From: an uncultured Bacteroides sp.
GTDB taxonomy: Bacteria; Bacteroidota; Bacteroidia; Bacteroidales; Bacteroidaceae
Assembly (NCBI GenBank): GCA_944320295.1
Contig: CALUGY010000005.1
Location: 1-63,824 of the forward strand
Direction: 5' to 3'
DNA: 63,824 nucleotides
Below the pieces are notes generated by a model. It searched no databases, was not told where the DNA came from, and saw nothing but the letters and a program-made list of their open reading frames with translations. Shown here piece after piece: positions 1-9,778 of this stretch. The first letter of the stretch is position 1. Every line of letters starts with the position of its first letter. The position numbers were made by a program, and so were the translations under genes.

Positions 1-306
1 CAAGACCAGAGCCACCAACCTGAACCTTAGTCTCTAAAAATTCATTTCAAGCACGAGACGAACCTGAAACTATTCCCGATTTTGCTGCACCGCTTTATCA
101 AACGCTTCGGAACAAGGGCTTTTGATCGATATCTCGTTTCCACCACTCTGACGGAAATAAAGTCAATCTACTGTACTTCGATTAAGCAGCGAGAGCATAG
201 TTTTCGTTGCCAGATAATCTTCTGAAGACTGGGATTATAGTGCCAATCCACCACGCACTGCATGCTTACCTACCATTTCTGCCCGCTGTCAAATCCAGTC
301 AACCCC
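1..306 (-). ncRNA. ssrA: tmRNA (partial, 3' end off the window)
   Basis: Transfer-messenger RNA, which rescues ribosomes stalled on broken mRNAs and tags the nascent peptide for degradation. Read on the minus strand, the 5' end is GGGGTTGACTGGATTTGACA, the hallmark tmRNA start, beginning at about 306. The tag reading frame lies at 211-182 and reads GGC AAC GAA AAC TAT GCT CTC GCT GCT TAA, giving the tag GNENYALAA, with the usual hydrophobic ALAA end. The T arm and 3' acceptor strand are not seen, so roughly 80-100 nt are missing beyond position 1. A CATCTTTG sequence overlaps the 5' end and may be part of its promoter. Identification rests on the 5' motif plus the tag; the exact 5' nucleotide is inferred. 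Confidence 0.93.
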
Positions 307-484
307 AAAGATGATAACCGTCAGAAACATCGGCCTGCGCAGACCCGCGTCCGGCTTGTCAAGGGAATCCCCCGTGCAAGCGGCACGCATACCTGCGCGC
401 GACATCCGTCATGATTCAATTGGCAAAGGTACGCAAATCTTTCATAACTGCAAGACCCGCTGCATGAAATAAGCGTTTTTTCAC

Positions 485-590
485 AGCCTTTGCCCGCAAC
501 ACGTTGCGCGTTTGCTCCGTACATGTTGCGCCCGTGCTCGGAACGTGTTGCGCTTGCGCTCCGAACATGTCGCGTCCAAAAGCGCGGCAT
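485..590. repeat. Type-1 quadruple-palindrome element, copy A
   Basis: Four 14-bp palindromes at 495-508, 517-530, 539-552 and 561-574, with cores ACACGT, ACATGT, ACGTGT and ACATGT and 8-bp linkers; centres are exactly 22 bp apart. It sits in the 463-bp gap between tmRNA and the EF-G paralog, about 100 bp upstream of the candidate promoter of the latter. The 8-bp linkers end in GCT on the plus strand. The flanks GCCTTTGCC and the reverse of CCAAAAGCGC are loosely inverted. The rest of the gap shows only the two promoters. Confidence 0.85.
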
Positions 591-669
591 AACTGCCCCA
601 GAAGCCTGTCAAACAGGGAGAAAGGAGGTTGCATGTTTTATAACATAGTTTAGTAACACATAATCAAGC

Positions 670-700
670 ATTGCTTTTCTTTCGATTAATTCCTATTTTG
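670..700 (+). promoter_or_regulatory. Candidate promoter of EF-G paralog
   Basis: TTGC near 671-674 and CTATTTTG at 693-700, about 20 bp apart, resemble the Bacteroidetes -33/-7 elements, with the last T/A pair imperfect. It lies 70 bp upstream of the chosen ATG at 770, which argues against the longer reading frame opening at 671. Confidence 0.4.
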
Positions 701-769
701 CGCGGCGCAAAACAAAGCGGCTGTCAGCCGCGGCTTAACAAGAGTATTCACTTAAAACCTTGCTCTATC

Positions 770-2926
770 ATGAAAGTATATCAGACAAGCGAAATTAAAA
801 ACATTGCCCTGCTCGGCAATGACGGTTCAGGAAAAACCACTCTCACGGAAGCCCTGCTCTATGAGAGTGGTATTATAAAACGCCGTGGCAGGATTACTGC
901 CAAAAACACAGTTAGTGACTATTTCCCAGTAGAACAGGAGTATGGCTACTCGGTGTTCTCGACCGTATTCCACGTGGAATGGAACGGCAAGAAGCTGAAC
1001 ATCATCGACTGCCCGGGCAGCGACGACTTCGTCGGGGCCGCCATCACGGCACTCAACGTGACGGACACCGCCATACTGCTGCTCAACGGCCAGTATGGCG
1101 TGGAGGTGGGCACGCAAAACCACTTCCGCTACACCGAAAAGCTGGGAAAACCGGTCATCTTCCTCATCAACCAGCTCGACAACGAGAAGTGCGACTACGA
1201 CATGGTGCTTGAGCAGCTGAAGAGCATCTATGGCTCGAAAGTCGTGCCCGTACAATACCCCTTGGCCACAGGCCCGAACTTCAACTCGTTGATAGACGTG
1301 CTCCTTATGAAGAAGTACTCATGGGCACCCGAAGGCGGAGCACCGACCATAGAAGAAGTGCCTGCCGAGGAGATGGAAAAGGCCACCGCCCTGCACAAGG
1401 CATTGGTGGAGGCTGCCGCCGAACACGACGAGGGACTGATGGAGAAGTTCTTCGAACAAGACTCGCTGACGGAAGACGAGATGCGCGAAGGCATCCGCAA
1501 AGGCTTGGCCTCGCGCGGCATGTTCCCCGTGTTCTGCGTCTGCGCCGGAAAAGACATGGGTGTGCGCCGCTTGATGGAGTTCCTGGGCAACGTGGTACCT
1601 TTCGTGGATGAAATGCCGCCCGTGCACAACACACGCGGCGAAGTGGTAAAACCCGATGCCAACGGCCCCACATCGCTCTACTTCTTCAAGACTGCCGTGG
1701 AACCGCACATAGGCGACGTGCAATATTTCAAAGTGATGAGTGGCAAAGTACACGAGGGTGACGACTTCACCAACGCCGACCGTGGTTCGAAAGAACGCAT
1801 AGCACAAATCTACGCCTGCGCAGGCGCCAACCGCATCAAAGTGGAAGAAATGGTGGCCGGCGACATAGGCTGCACGGTGAAGCTGAAGGACGTACATACC
1901 GGCAACACGTTGAACGGCAAGGGAGCGGAGAACCGCTTCAATTTCATCAAATACCCCAACTCCAAGTATTCCCGTGCAATCAAGCCGGCCAACGAAGCCG
2001 ATACGGAAAAAATGATGGCCATACTGAACCGCATGCACGAAGAAGACCCCACATGGGTGATAGACCAGTCGAAAGAACTGCGGCAAACCATTGTGCACGG
2101 ACAGGGCGAATTACACCTGCGCACGTTGAAGTGGCGCTTGGAGAACAACGAAAAACTGCAAATCAAGTTCGAAGAGCCGCGCATCCCCTACCGTGAGACC
2201 ATCACCAAGGCCGCCCGTGCCGACTACCGCCATAAGAAACAGTCCGGCGGTGCTGGCCAGTTCGGTGAAGTACACCTCATCGTAGAGCCTTACTACGAAG
2301 GCATGCCCGCCCCCGACACGTACAGGTTCAACGGGCAAGAGTTCAAGATGAACGTCAAAGGCACGGAAGAAGTATCCTTGGAATGGGGCGGCAAGCTCGT
2401 CTTCGTCAACTGCGTAGTGGGTGGAGCCATCGATGCACGTTTCATGCCCGCCATCCTGAAAGGCATCATGTCGCGCATGGAACAAGGCCCGCTGACCGGC
2501 TCATATGCACGCGACGTGCGCGTCATAGTTTACGACGGCAAGATGCACCCGGTAGACTCCAATGAAATATCGTTCATGTTGGCTGGCCGGAATGCCTTCA
2601 GCGAAGCGTTCAAAAACGCAGGCCCGAAGATTCTGGAGCCTATATACGATGTGGAAGTATTCGTTCCATCAGACAAGATGGGCGACGTGATGAGCGACCT
2701 GCAAGGACGCCGTGCCATGATAATGGGCATGAACAGCGAAGCCGGCTACGAAAAGCTACAAGCCAAAGTGCCCTTGAAAGAAATGTCGTCATACTCCACG
2801 GCACTCAGTTCGCTCACCGGAGGACGCGCCTCGTTCATCATGAAGTTTGCCAGCTACGAACTCGTGCCGGGCGACGTGCAAGAGAAACTCATCAAGGACT
2901 TCGAATCAAAGCAGGCTGAAGAATAA
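770..2926 (+). CDS. fusA2: EF-G paralog (FusA2/EF-G2-like translation factor)
   Basis: 718-residue elongation factor G homolog with the full domain order: G domain (about 1-280), domain II, III, IV and V. The GTPase signatures deviate from canonical EF-G: the P-loop is GNDGSGKT (residues 16-23), the G3 motif is DCPGS (80-84) where EF-G has DTPGH, so the catalytic histidine is missing, and G4 is NQLD (134-137) rather than NKxD. A Bacteroides EF-G paralog lacking GTPase activity (EF-G2 of B. thetaiotaomicron) is known and needed for gut fitness; the sequence here fits that class, though orthology is inferred. The ATG at 770 is chosen because the upstream extension has no conserved content and overlaps the promoter region. 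Followed by a strong terminator. Confidence 0.9.
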   Translation: MKVYQTSEIKNIALLGNDGSGKTTLTEALLYESGIIKRRGRITAKNTVSDYFPVEQEYGYSVFSTVFHVEWNGKKLNIIDCPGSDDFVGAAITALNVTDTAILLLNGQYGVEVGTQNHFRYTEKLGKPVIFLINQLDNEKCDYDMVLEQLKSIYGSKVVPVQYPLATGPNFNSLIDVLLMKKYSWAPEGGAPTIEEVPAEEMEKATALHKALVEAAAEHDEGLMEKFFEQDSLTEDEMREGIRKGLASRGMFPVFCVCAGKDMGVRRLMEFLGNVVPFVDEMPPVHNTRGEVVKPDANGPTSLYFFKTAVEPHIGDVQYFKVMSGKVHEGDDFTNADRGSKERIAQIYACAGANRIKVEEMVAGDIGCTVKLKDVHTGNTLNGKGAENRFNFIKYPNSKYSRAIKPANEADTEKMMAILNRMHEEDPTWVIDQSKELRQTIVHGQGELHLRTLKWRLENNEKLQIKFEEPRIPYRETITKAARADYRHKKQSGGAGQFGEVHLIVEPYYEGMPAPDTYRFNGQEFKMNVKGTEEVSLEWGGKLVFVNCVVGGAIDARFMPAILKGIMSRMEQGPLTGSYARDVRVIVYDGKMHPVDSNEISFMLAGRNAFSEAFKNAGPKILEPIYDVEVFVPSDKMGDVMSDLQGRRAMIMGMNSEAGYEKLQAKVPLKEMSSYSTALSSLTGGRASFIMKFASYELVPGDVQEKLIKDFESKQAEE

Positions 2927-2962
2927 TGCTTTTCTTCATTCAGCTATGATTCAACCATAGCA

Positions 2963-3006
2963 AAAGGCCGTTACCTGTTTCGTGAGAATTCGGTAACGGC
3001 CTTTTT
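2963..3006. terminator. Bidirectional intrinsic terminator
   Basis: A 13-bp stem (2963-2975 with 2992-3004) of AAAGGCCGTTACC type with T runs on both sides, lying between the convergent EF-G paralog and HAD genes. Confidence 0.85.
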
Positions 3007-3020
3007 CATGCCCAATGTCA

Positions 3021-3770
3021 TCAAGACTGGGCAAAAGTGCCACGCAGCTCCTCCCACCCGTCACACAAAGCTTGCATGGAAGGGAAAAGCAAATCCGCTC
3101 CGGCATCGAGCAACACTTGCCCGTCCAGCGGACCGGTATTGACAGCCACGGTAAAAATTCCAGCCGCCTTGCCTGCTTGCACACCAATGGGGGCGTTTTC
3201 CACCACAATGGCCTCGTTCGGGGCGACACCGGCCTTCTCAAGTCCCATAAGATATGGTTCAGGATGGGGCTTACCATACTTTACATCAAAAGCAGTCACC
3301 ATACGCTCCTTATCGAACATGCCGGGAAAACAATGTGCCAAACGGTCGAACAAGGAGTGCTGCCCGGAACCTGTAACCAACACAGGAACAATACCGTCGG
3401 CACGAAGCTTCTGCAACAACTCCCATGCACCGAGCATACGTTCCGGCTCAGGGTGCGTGCTGAACTCGGCACTCTTCTCGGCGTAAATCTTCTCCACCAA
3501 AGCAGGATCGGCATCACGCCCGAACTGGCGCTGATAAACGATATTGATGGTGGACGAACCAGTACGTCCCTCGTGCAAGTAGGCTTCCTCACGGCTCAGG
3601 TGCAGGCCGTGGCGTTCCATCACCTTATGCCAGGCATCGGCATGGTAAGGCATGGAGTTGAACAACACACCATCCATGTCGAAAAGGACGGCACGCAAGC
3701 GGATTCTTTCCCAGCCATGTGCCTCCAAGAAGCGGGCAATGGAAGAACGATACATGTCGACATTACTCAT
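3021..3770 (-). CDS. HAD-superfamily hydrolase, beta-phosphoglucomutase-like
   Basis: Haloacid dehalogenase family phosphatase or phosphomutase. The nucleophile motif FDMDGVLFNSMP (DxDG), the motif II threonine in VLVTGSG and the motif III/IV lysine and acidic stretch (KYGKPHPEPY, then VENAPIGVQAGKAAG) are all visible, with a helical cap of the PGM/CbbY subfamily between motifs I and II. The substrate cannot be told; sugar phosphates are usual in this subfamily. Three in-frame ATGs lie at 3779, 3770 and 3755; 3770 is preferred but not certain. Separated from pgi upstream by a terminator, so it is probably transcribed separately. Confidence 0.85.
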   Translation of the reverse strand: MSNVDMYRSSIARFLEAHGWERIRLRAVLFDMDGVLFNSMPYHADAWHKVMERHGLHLSREEAYLHEGRTGSSTINIVYQRQFGRDADPALVEKIYAEKSAEFSTHPEPERMLGAWELLQKLRADGIVPVLVTGSGQHSLFDRLAHCFPGMFDKERMVTAFDVKYGKPHPEPYLMGLEKAGVAPNEAIVVENAPIGVQAGKAAGIFTVAVNTGPLDGQVLLDAGADLLFPSMQALCDGWEELRGTFAQS

Positions 3771-3862
3771 AACATTCATACAAACTACATTCTTTGTTCC
3801 AACAAACAACACCCTGTAAATAAGGGCTCCAAACATTTATTGCAATAAGATAAGCGATAAAA

Positions 3863-3898
3863 AAACGAGGCGCAGAGTTTATGAGCCACGCCTCGTTT
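3863..3898 (-). terminator. Intrinsic terminator downstream of pgi
   Basis: A 10-bp stem AAACGAGGCG (3863-3872) pairs with 3889-3898, followed on the minus strand by a run of Ts. Confidence 0.8.
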
Positions 3899-3921
3899 GT
3901 CATATCACTTGATACTGTGCA

Positions 3922-5259
3922 TCACAATCTTGCACGAATAGCCTTGCTTTCCTCCTCATAACCCGGCTTATCAAGCAGGGCAAACATGTTTTTCTTGTAG
4001 GCTTCCACACCAGGCTGGTTGAAAGGGTTCACACCCAACAAGTAGCCGCTAATACCACACGCCTTCTCGAAGAAGTAAAGCAACGCACCGATACTTTCCT
4101 CATTAAGGGCGGGGATAACGATACGCATGTTGGGTACCCCACCATCCACATGGGCCAGTTGCGTACCCAGTTCAGCCATTTTGTTTACCTCGTCCACGTG
4201 CTTGCCAGCCAAGAAATTCAGGCCATCCAGATTTTCTCCGTCGGAGGGCACTTGCAGGCTGTAGTTAGCATGCGCCACGGAAATGACCGTTTCGTATATG
4301 GTACGTTCGCCTTCCTGAATCCATTGCCCCATGGAGTGCAAATCGGTAGTAAAGTCCACCGAAGCAGGAAATATTCCTTTGTGCTCCTTGCCTTCGGATT
4401 CACCGTAAAGTTGCTTCCACCACTCGCTGACATAATGCAATTTGGGATTGAAGTTCACGAGTATCTCTATCTTCTTTCCGTTCTTGTACAACTCGTTTCG
4501 TGTAGCTGCGTAAATGGCAGCCGGGTTTTCTGCAAAAGGCACATCCTTGCCACACGCCTTTTCCATGCTTACTGCGCCGGATATTAACTTCTCTATATCG
4601 AAACCTGCAACAGCAATAGGTAACAAACCTACTGGCGTCAACACAGAAAAACGTCCTCCCACATTATCGGGAATAATAAACGACTTATACCCCTCCTTGT
4701 CCGCCGTGATACGGGCCGCGCCTTTCTTGGCATCGGTGATGGCCACAATGACTTTGCGAGCCACGTCTTTACCACGTTGGTCTTCACATTGTTTCTTCAG
4801 GAGGCGGAAGGCCAAGGCAGTCTCAGTAGTCGTACCGGACTTGGAAATGTTGATGACACCGAACTTCTTCCCCTTCAGGTATTCAGTCAGTTCATAAAGA
4901 TAGTCCTCACCGATGTTATGCCCGGCATACAGGATGACAGGAGAGTCCTTTTTCTCTTGCAGCCAAGCGAAACTGTTAGACAGAGCCTCTATCACAGCAC
5001 GCGCACCCAAATAACTTCCTCCGATTCCGGCTACTACCACTACGTCGCAATTCTCACGCAACGTCTGTGCGGCAGCCTTCAATTCGGCAATATGTTCCGC
5101 CGTAATGGATGAGGGCAGATGCAACCAGCCCAAGAAGTCGTTCCCCTTCCCGGTACCGTTTTCCAATGCATCCATTGCGTCTTTAACTCGGTTCTCGTAA
5201 GCCTGAACGTTTTCCTTGGAAATGAATCCTAAGGTCTTTTCAATGTTCAAAGTAATCAT
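3922..5259 (-). CDS. pgi: Glucose-6-phosphate isomerase
   Basis: Interconverts glucose 6-phosphate and fructose 6-phosphate in glycolysis and gluconeogenesis. 445 residues, the length of the short bacterial form. Signatures include [11 protein letters not shown] (sugar-phosphate-binding SIS fold, about residues 79-89), [12 protein letters not shown] (about 136-147), and the [14 protein letters not shown] signature (about 201-214). Catalytic Glu and His candidates lie in the ESEGKEHKG region and the C-terminal segment. A 7-bp hairpin (5292-5298 with 5305-5311) lies in the leader. Downstream of gpsA on the same strand with a 166-bp gap. Confidence 0.96.
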   Translation of the reverse strand: MITLNIEKTLGFISKENVQAYENRVKDAMDALENGTGKGNDFLGWLHLPSSITAEHIAELKAAAQTLRENCDVVVVAGIGGSYLGARAVIEALSNSFAWLQEKKDSPVILYAGHNIGEDYLYELTEYLKGKKFGVINISKSGTTTETALAFRLLKKQCEDQRGKDVARKVIVAITDAKKGAARITADKEGYKSFIIPDNVGGRFSVLTPVGLLPIAVAGFDIEKLISGAVSMEKACGKDVPFAENPAAIYAATRNELYKNGKKIEILVNFNPKLHYVSEWWKQLYGESEGKEHKGIFPASVDFTTDLHSMGQWIQEGERTIYETVISVAHANYSLQVPSDGENLDGLNFLAGKHVDEVNKMAELGTQLAHVDGGVPNMRIVIPALNEESIGALLYFFEKACGISGYLLGVNPFNQPGVEAYKKNMFALLDKPGYEEESKAIRARL

Positions 5260-5425
5260 GGCACTTAATGTTTAAAAGCCTCTCGCCCATCTCCTTCCAC
5301 TAAAGGAAGGAAGGTTTGAAACTATGTTGGTTATACTTATTATATATTACTATCCTTTTTCCTACATTCTCTGCTACTGCTTCCATTGCCACGCTATCCG
5401 CACCTTCTACACGAAAAGGAGAGTC

Positions 5426-6421
5426 CTAACGAAACGAGTCCGTCAGCAGCTTTATCTCGATGGAAGGAGAGATGCGTTCGTACAAGATGTTATACACAGC
5501 ATCCACGATGGGCATGTTCACGTGGTAGTGTTTGTTTATCTCTTTGATGCATTTTGTCCCGTAATATCCCTCCGCTATCATCTCCATCTCCATCTGAGCG
5601 CTTTTTACTGAGTAGCCTTTGCCTATCATGGAGCCGAACGTACGATTACGGCTGAAGTTGGAGTATCCCGTCACCAACAGGTCGCCCAAGTAAGCAGAAT
5701 CGCTCACGTTGCGGTTCAGCGGATGCACCGTCTCCAGAAAGCGGTTCATCTCCTGCACGGCATTGGACATCAGCACGGCCTGGAAGTTGTCGCCATACTT
5801 CATGCCGTTGCAGATGCCGGCGGCAATGGCATATACGTTTTTGAGCACCGAGCCATACTCGATGCCCGCCACGTCGTTGCTCACCGAAGTCTTAATGAAC
5901 GAGTTGGCAAAGCGGCCTGCCAACAAAGTAGCCTTGTTTATGTCAGGACAGGCTATGGTGAGATAGGACAGGCGTTCAAGAGCCACTTCCTCTGCATGGC
6001 ACGGGCCTGCAATGACGGCTATGTTCTCGGGAGGCACGTTGTACTCTTTCGTCAGGTATTCGGACACAATGAGGTTGTCATCCGGCACGATGCCCTTGAT
6101 GGCCGTCACGATGAACTTGTCCTTTATCTTCGTCTTCAACTTCTTCAAGTGACTCTTCAGATACGGGGAGGGCGTGACGAATATGAGCGTATCCGATTCA
6201 CGTACCACATCGTTGATGTTGGAACTGAAGTTGATGCGCTTCGTGTCGAACTTGACACCGGTCAGGTATGCGGGGTTATGGCCAAGGCGTTTGAAGTCGG
6301 CAATACGGTCATCGCGCCGCATGTACCAATTCAGCGTGTCGGCTTTCATCATCACCATTTTGGCAATGGCGGTCGCCCAGCTTCCCCCGCCCATGATGGC
6401 TATCTTTCCCGGTAGTTTCAT
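5426..6421 (-). CDS. gpsA: Glycerol-3-phosphate dehydrogenase [NAD(P)+]
   Basis: Reduces dihydroxyacetone phosphate to sn-glycerol 3-phosphate for phospholipid synthesis; cytosolic. 331 residues, the usual length. The N-terminal dinucleotide-binding motif is [13 protein letters not shown] (about residues 10-22), and the [17 protein letters not shown] stretch is the conserved catalytic Lys region in the C-terminal domain. Its start overlaps the lysS stop by 4 nt (ATGA-type overlap), so the two are translationally coupled in one operon. Confidence 0.96.
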   Translation of the reverse strand: MKLPGKIAIMGGGSWATAIAKMVMMKADTLNWYMRRDDRIADFKRLGHNPAYLTGVKFDTKRINFSSNINDVVRESDTLIFVTPSPYLKSHLKKLKTKIKDKFIVTAIKGIVPDDNLIVSEYLTKEYNVPPENIAVIAGPCHAEEVALERLSYLTIACPDINKATLLAGRFANSFIKTSVSNDVAGIEYGSVLKNVYAIAAGICNGMKYGDNFQAVLMSNAVQEMNRFLETVHPLNRNVSDSAYLGDLLVTGYSNFSRNRTFGSMIGKGYSVKSAQMEMEMIAEGYYGTKCIKEINKHYHVNMPIVDAVYNILYERISPSIEIKLLTDSFR

Positions 6422-8154
6422 TTCCCTATCTTCTCAATCCAAGCCTGCACGTCGGCTACGCTCGGACTCGTCAGTTCCAGCTTGTATTTCTTATTGATGC
6501 CGCAGATGTCCATGTGCAGCTTCTGCGGGTTGACCTCCTTCATGCTGTCCACCGTATTATACCCGGCTTTTTGGATTACAGGCACCCAGTCTTGCGGAAT
6601 GCCCAGCTCCATATAGCGAGCAGGCGCGTCTTTCGGGGCTGCCTTTTCAGGGCGCATCTGCGGGAAGAAGAGCACTTCCTGTATGAAAGGCTTGCCGGTC
6701 ATGAGCATTGTAAGACGGTCGATGCCGATACCTATGCCCGATGTGGGCGGCATACCATATTGCAAGGCTTTGAGGAAGTCCTGGTCGATGAACATGGCCT
6801 CGTCGTCACCCTTTTCGCTCAGGCGGAGTTGTTCCTTGAAACGTTCTTCTTGGTCGATGGGATCATTCAGTTCGCTATAGGCATTGGCCAGTTCCTTGCC
6901 GTTCACCATCAGCTCGAAGCGTTCGGTCAGGCCGGGCTTGCTGCGGTGCATCTTGGTGAGGGGCGACATCTCGACAGGATAGTCGGTGATGAACGTGGGC
7001 TGGATGAATGTCCCCTCGCAGAACTCGCCGAAGATTTCGTCAATCAGCTTGCCTTTACCCATGGTATCGTCAATCTCCATGTTGAGGGCCTTGCAGATGG
7101 CGCGAATCTCGTCCTCGCTCTTTCCGTCGAGGTCATAGCCAGTCTTTTCCTTGATGGCGTCCAGAATGGGCAAGCGGCGGTAAGGAGCCTTGAAGCTGAT
7201 GGTCTTGCCGTCTATTTCCACTTCGGTGCCACCGTTCACAGCTATGCAGATGCGCTCCAGCAGCTTCTCGGTGAAGCCCATCATCCAGTTATAGTCTTTA
7301 TATTGCACGTAAAGCTCCATGCAGGTGAACTCGGGATTATGGTTCTTGTCCATTCCCTCGTTGCGGAAGTTCTTCCCGATTTCGTACACGCCCTCGAAGC
7401 CGCCCACGATGAGCCGCTTCAGGTAAAGTTCCGTGGCAATGCGCAAGTAGAGGTCAATGTCCAGCGAATTGTGGTGTGTGATGAAGGGACGTGCGCTGGC
7501 ACCTCCGGGAATGGATTGCAGAATGGGCGTCTCCACCTCGGTATAGCCGGCCTCATCGAGCACGGCACGCATGGTGCTGATTATTTTAGAGCGTTTCAGG
7601 AAAGTCTCCTTCACGCCATCGTTCACAATGAGGTCCACATAGCGCTGGCGGTAACGCAGTTCGGGATCTTCGAACGAGTCGTAGGCCACCCCGTCCTTAT
7701 ATTTCACCACGGGCAGCGGCTTCAAACTCTTGGCCAGCACGGTCAGTTTCTTGGCATGGACGCTGATTTCACCCATCTGGGTGCGGAACACGAAGCCCTC
7801 GACCCCGATGAAGTCGCCCAAATCGAGCAAACGCTTGAACACGGTATTGTACATCTCCTTGTCCTCGCCGGGGCATATGTCGTCGCGGGTGATGTATACT
7901 TGTATACGCCCCTTCGAGTCTTGTAGCTCTACGAAAGAGGCTTTGCCCATGACACGGCGGCTCATCATGCGCCCGGCAATGGATACCTGGCGCGGCTCGT
8001 CCTCGTCTTTGAAGCGGGCTTTTATGTCGGTGGAGAAAGCGTTGGTTACATACTCTGCTGCGGGATATGGCTCTATGCCCATGGCACGGAGCTCATTCAT
8101 GCTGTTGCGGCGGATGATTTCCTGCTCGGTCAGTTCTAACACATTCAAATTCAT
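6418..8154 (-). CDS. lysS: Lysyl-tRNA synthetase, class II
   Basis: Charges tRNA-Lys. 578 residues, longer than the roughly 505 of E. coli LysS. It has an N-terminal OB-fold anticodon-binding domain (about 50-150), class II motif 1 around [21 protein letters not shown], motif 2 around [19 protein letters not shown], and motif 3 [13 protein letters not shown]. The extra 70 or so C-terminal residues (after MRPEKA) look like a helix-hairpin-helix type domain with [20 protein letters not shown], an appendage seen in Bacteroidetes LysRS. The -7 box TACTTTTG lies at 8190-8183. Confidence 0.96.
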   Translation of the reverse strand: MNLNVLELTEQEIIRRNSMNELRAMGIEPYPAAEYVTNAFSTDIKARFKDEDEPRQVSIAGRMMSRRVMGKASFVELQDSKGRIQVYITRDDICPGEDKEMYNTVFKRLLDLGDFIGVEGFVFRTQMGEISVHAKKLTVLAKSLKPLPVVKYKDGVAYDSFEDPELRYRQRYVDLIVNDGVKETFLKRSKIISTMRAVLDEAGYTEVETPILQSIPGGASARPFITHHNSLDIDLYLRIATELYLKRLIVGGFEGVYEIGKNFRNEGMDKNHNPEFTCMELYVQYKDYNWMMGFTEKLLERICIAVNGGTEVEIDGKTISFKAPYRRLPILDAIKEKTGYDLDGKSEDEIRAICKALNMEIDDTMGKGKLIDEIFGEFCEGTFIQPTFITDYPVEMSPLTKMHRSKPGLTERFELMVNGKELANAYSELNDPIDQEERFKEQLRLSEKGDDEAMFIDQDFLKALQYGMPPTSGIGIGIDRLTMLMTGKPFIQEVLFFPQMRPEKAAPKDAPARYMELGIPQDWVPVIQKAGYNTVDSMKEVNPQKLHMDICGINKKYKLELTSPSVADVQAWIEKIGK

Positions 8155-8182
8155 GTTCGCAATAATTCACTCAATTTGGGGA

Positions 8183-8190
8183 CAAAAGTA
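8183..8190 (-). promoter_or_regulatory. lysS-gpsA promoter (-7 box)
   Basis: TACTTTTG on the minus strand, 29 nt upstream of the lysS ATG, matches the Bacteroidetes TAnnTTTG box. Confidence 0.65.
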
Positions 8191-8319
8191 CGAAAGTTTT
8201 TCGAGATAAGTGACATTTCCACAGGAATATTGTATGCGGGGCCGGGCGGATGCGTCTCCCGTGACCGGACACGAAAGAAAGAAGAAGTCCTTATCAATCA
8301 ACGGATTAAAGCACAGCAT

Positions 8320-8436
8320 ACTGAGTACAAGCTCGCAACGTGTACGGAGCATGGCCGCAACATGTTGCGAGCGCAAGCGCAACGCGTTCCGAGTACGGAC
8401 GCGACACGTTGCGGCCAAACCCGCCATATATACCGC
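8320..8436. repeat. Type-1 quadruple-palindrome element, copy B
   Basis: 14-mers at 8334-8347, 8356-8369, 8378-8391 and 8400-8413 (cores ACGTGT, ACATGT, ACGCGT, ACACGT), exact 22-bp period, linkers starting AG on the plus strand. It sits in the 406-bp divergent gap between lysS and the lactonase gene, between the two promoters. The downstream flank CCAAACCCGCC...CAGAAGCCT resembles that of copy A. Confidence 0.85.
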
Positions 8437-8497
8437 CCAGAAGCCTCTAAAACAAAAGTTTTACGGGCTACAGGAAACAGGAACCGGCAGATTGTGT

Positions 8498-8505
8498 TAT
8501 CTTTG
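8498..8505 (+). promoter_or_regulatory. Promoter of lactonase gene (-7 box)
   Basis: TATCTTTG, a perfect TAnnTTTG match, 55 nt upstream of the ATG. Confidence 0.7.
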
Positions 8506-8560
8506 TCCATCGGGCGGCCGACGGCAAGACCCAGGACGCCTTTCCTCAAACTACTGAACA

Positions 8561-9673
8561 ATGAAACTACCTGTATTCCTTATGATTGCACTTGGACTGT
8601 CCGCCCACGGATGCCGCCCTGCGACAGAAGGCATGGAATCTCCACTCACCATGGCGGTAGGCACCTACACCGGCGGCACGAGCCGGGGCATCTACACCTT
8701 CCGCTTCGACCAGGAGAGCGGCGAATGCCTGGCACTCGACTCGGTAGAGACGCCGAACCCCTCGTTCCTCATCTTCTCGGCCGACGGCCGCAGGGTGTAT
8801 TCCGTAAACGAGATGAACGACTCCACCGCCGCGCTCAGCACCTTCCTGTTCTACAAATCGAGCGGAAAGCTGAAGCCCGAAAACACCGTACTTACGCACG
8901 GGGCCGCCCCTTGCCACGTATCGACCAACGGACGCATCGTCATCACGTCCAACTACATAGGCGGAAGCCTGTCGGCCCTCCCCCTGCATGGCGACGGGGA
9001 GGTAAAAGGCCACGGCCTGGCGCAATACTTCGGCGAGGCGCATGGGGTGGACAGCGTGAGGCAAATCACCCCGCACGTGCATTGCACAGCCTTCTCGCCC
9101 GACGGGCGTTACCTGCTTGCCAGCGACTTCAGCGCCGACCGCATCCTCCGCTTCCGTCTGACGGAGGGGCGCGACAGCCTGCTGGCCGACGGCACGGCAG
9201 CGGAAGTGGAACCCGGTTCGGGCCCGCGCCACCTGACCTTTGCGCCCGACGGGCGGCACGTCTACCTCATCAACGAACTTTCGGGCATGGTAACGGCATT
9301 CCGCTACGCCGACGGGCAGTTGGAGCAGACACAGTCCATCGTCGCCGACAGCCTTCATGCACGCGGTAGTGCGGACATCCACCTCAGCCCTGACGGCCGT
9401 TTCCTTTATGCCAGCAACCGCTTGAAAGGTGACGGGATAGCCATATTCACCGTCGACAAAAAAGACGGTACGCTGGCCCCGGCGGGCTACCAGCCCACCG
9501 CCGCGCACCCGCGCAACTTCGCCATCACGCCCAACGGGAAATTCCTGCTCGCAGCCTGCCGCGACGGCAACGTCATCCAGGTGTTCCGCCGCGGCCCGCA
9601 AACCGGCCTACTGACAAACACGCAGCGCGACATCCGCTTGAGCATGCCTGTGTGCATACAGTTCGCACCATAA
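8561..9673 (+). CDS. Lactonase-family beta-propeller protein (6-phosphogluconolactonase type)
   Basis: 370 residues of the YbhE/Pgl-like seven-bladed propeller family. An N-terminal signal sequence ends in LSAHGC, a plausible lipobox, suggesting a lipoprotein; the mature part starts with VGTYTGGTSRGIYTF. Repeated blade motifs such as FSPDGRYLLASDF, FAPDGRHVYLINE and LSPDGRFLYASNR are spaced about 50 residues apart, and the LLAACRDGNVIQVFRR end is typical. In E. coli the cytosolic homolog hydrolyses 6-phosphogluconolactone; an exported lipoprotein probably has another lactone or sugar substrate, so the function is not certain. Ends 64 bp before the next promoter. Confidence 0.88.
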   Translation: MKLPVFLMIALGLSAHGCRPATEGMESPLTMAVGTYTGGTSRGIYTFRFDQESGECLALDSVETPNPSFLIFSADGRRVYSVNEMNDSTAALSTFLFYKSSGKLKPENTVLTHGAAPCHVSTNGRIVITSNYIGGSLSALPLHGDGEVKGHGLAQYFGEAHGVDSVRQITPHVHCTAFSPDGRYLLASDFSADRILRFRLTEGRDSLLADGTAAEVEPGSGPRHLTFAPDGRHVYLINELSGMVTAFRYADGQLEQTQSIVADSLHARGSADIHLSPDGRFLYASNRLKGDGIAIFTVDKKDGTLAPAGYQPTAAHPRNFAITPNGKFLLAACRDGNVIQVFRRGPQTGLLTNTQRDIRLSMPVCIQFAP

Positions 9674-9736
9674 CGGGCGAAGCGGGCGGAAGGCGTTAAT
9701 AATCTATAAATAAGACAGCCGCAACAGATAACTTGC

Positions 9737-9744
9737 TACCTTTG
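9737..9744 (+). promoter_or_regulatory. Promoter of DUF4831 gene (-7 box)
   Basis: TACCTTTG, 34 nt upstream of the ATG at 9779. Confidence 0.7.
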
Positions 9745-9778
9745 TTCTTGACAAAGTTTGCAAAAACGCATTCATCAT

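Noticed and set aside
485-590. The palindrome blocks as CRISPR arrays
   Set aside because: The units are degenerate, only four per block, and the 8-bp linkers are too short for spacers; no cas genes are present.
671-769. Longer N-terminus for the EF-G paralog
   Set aside because: The added residues match nothing in EF-G, and the region holds a promoter-like sequence.
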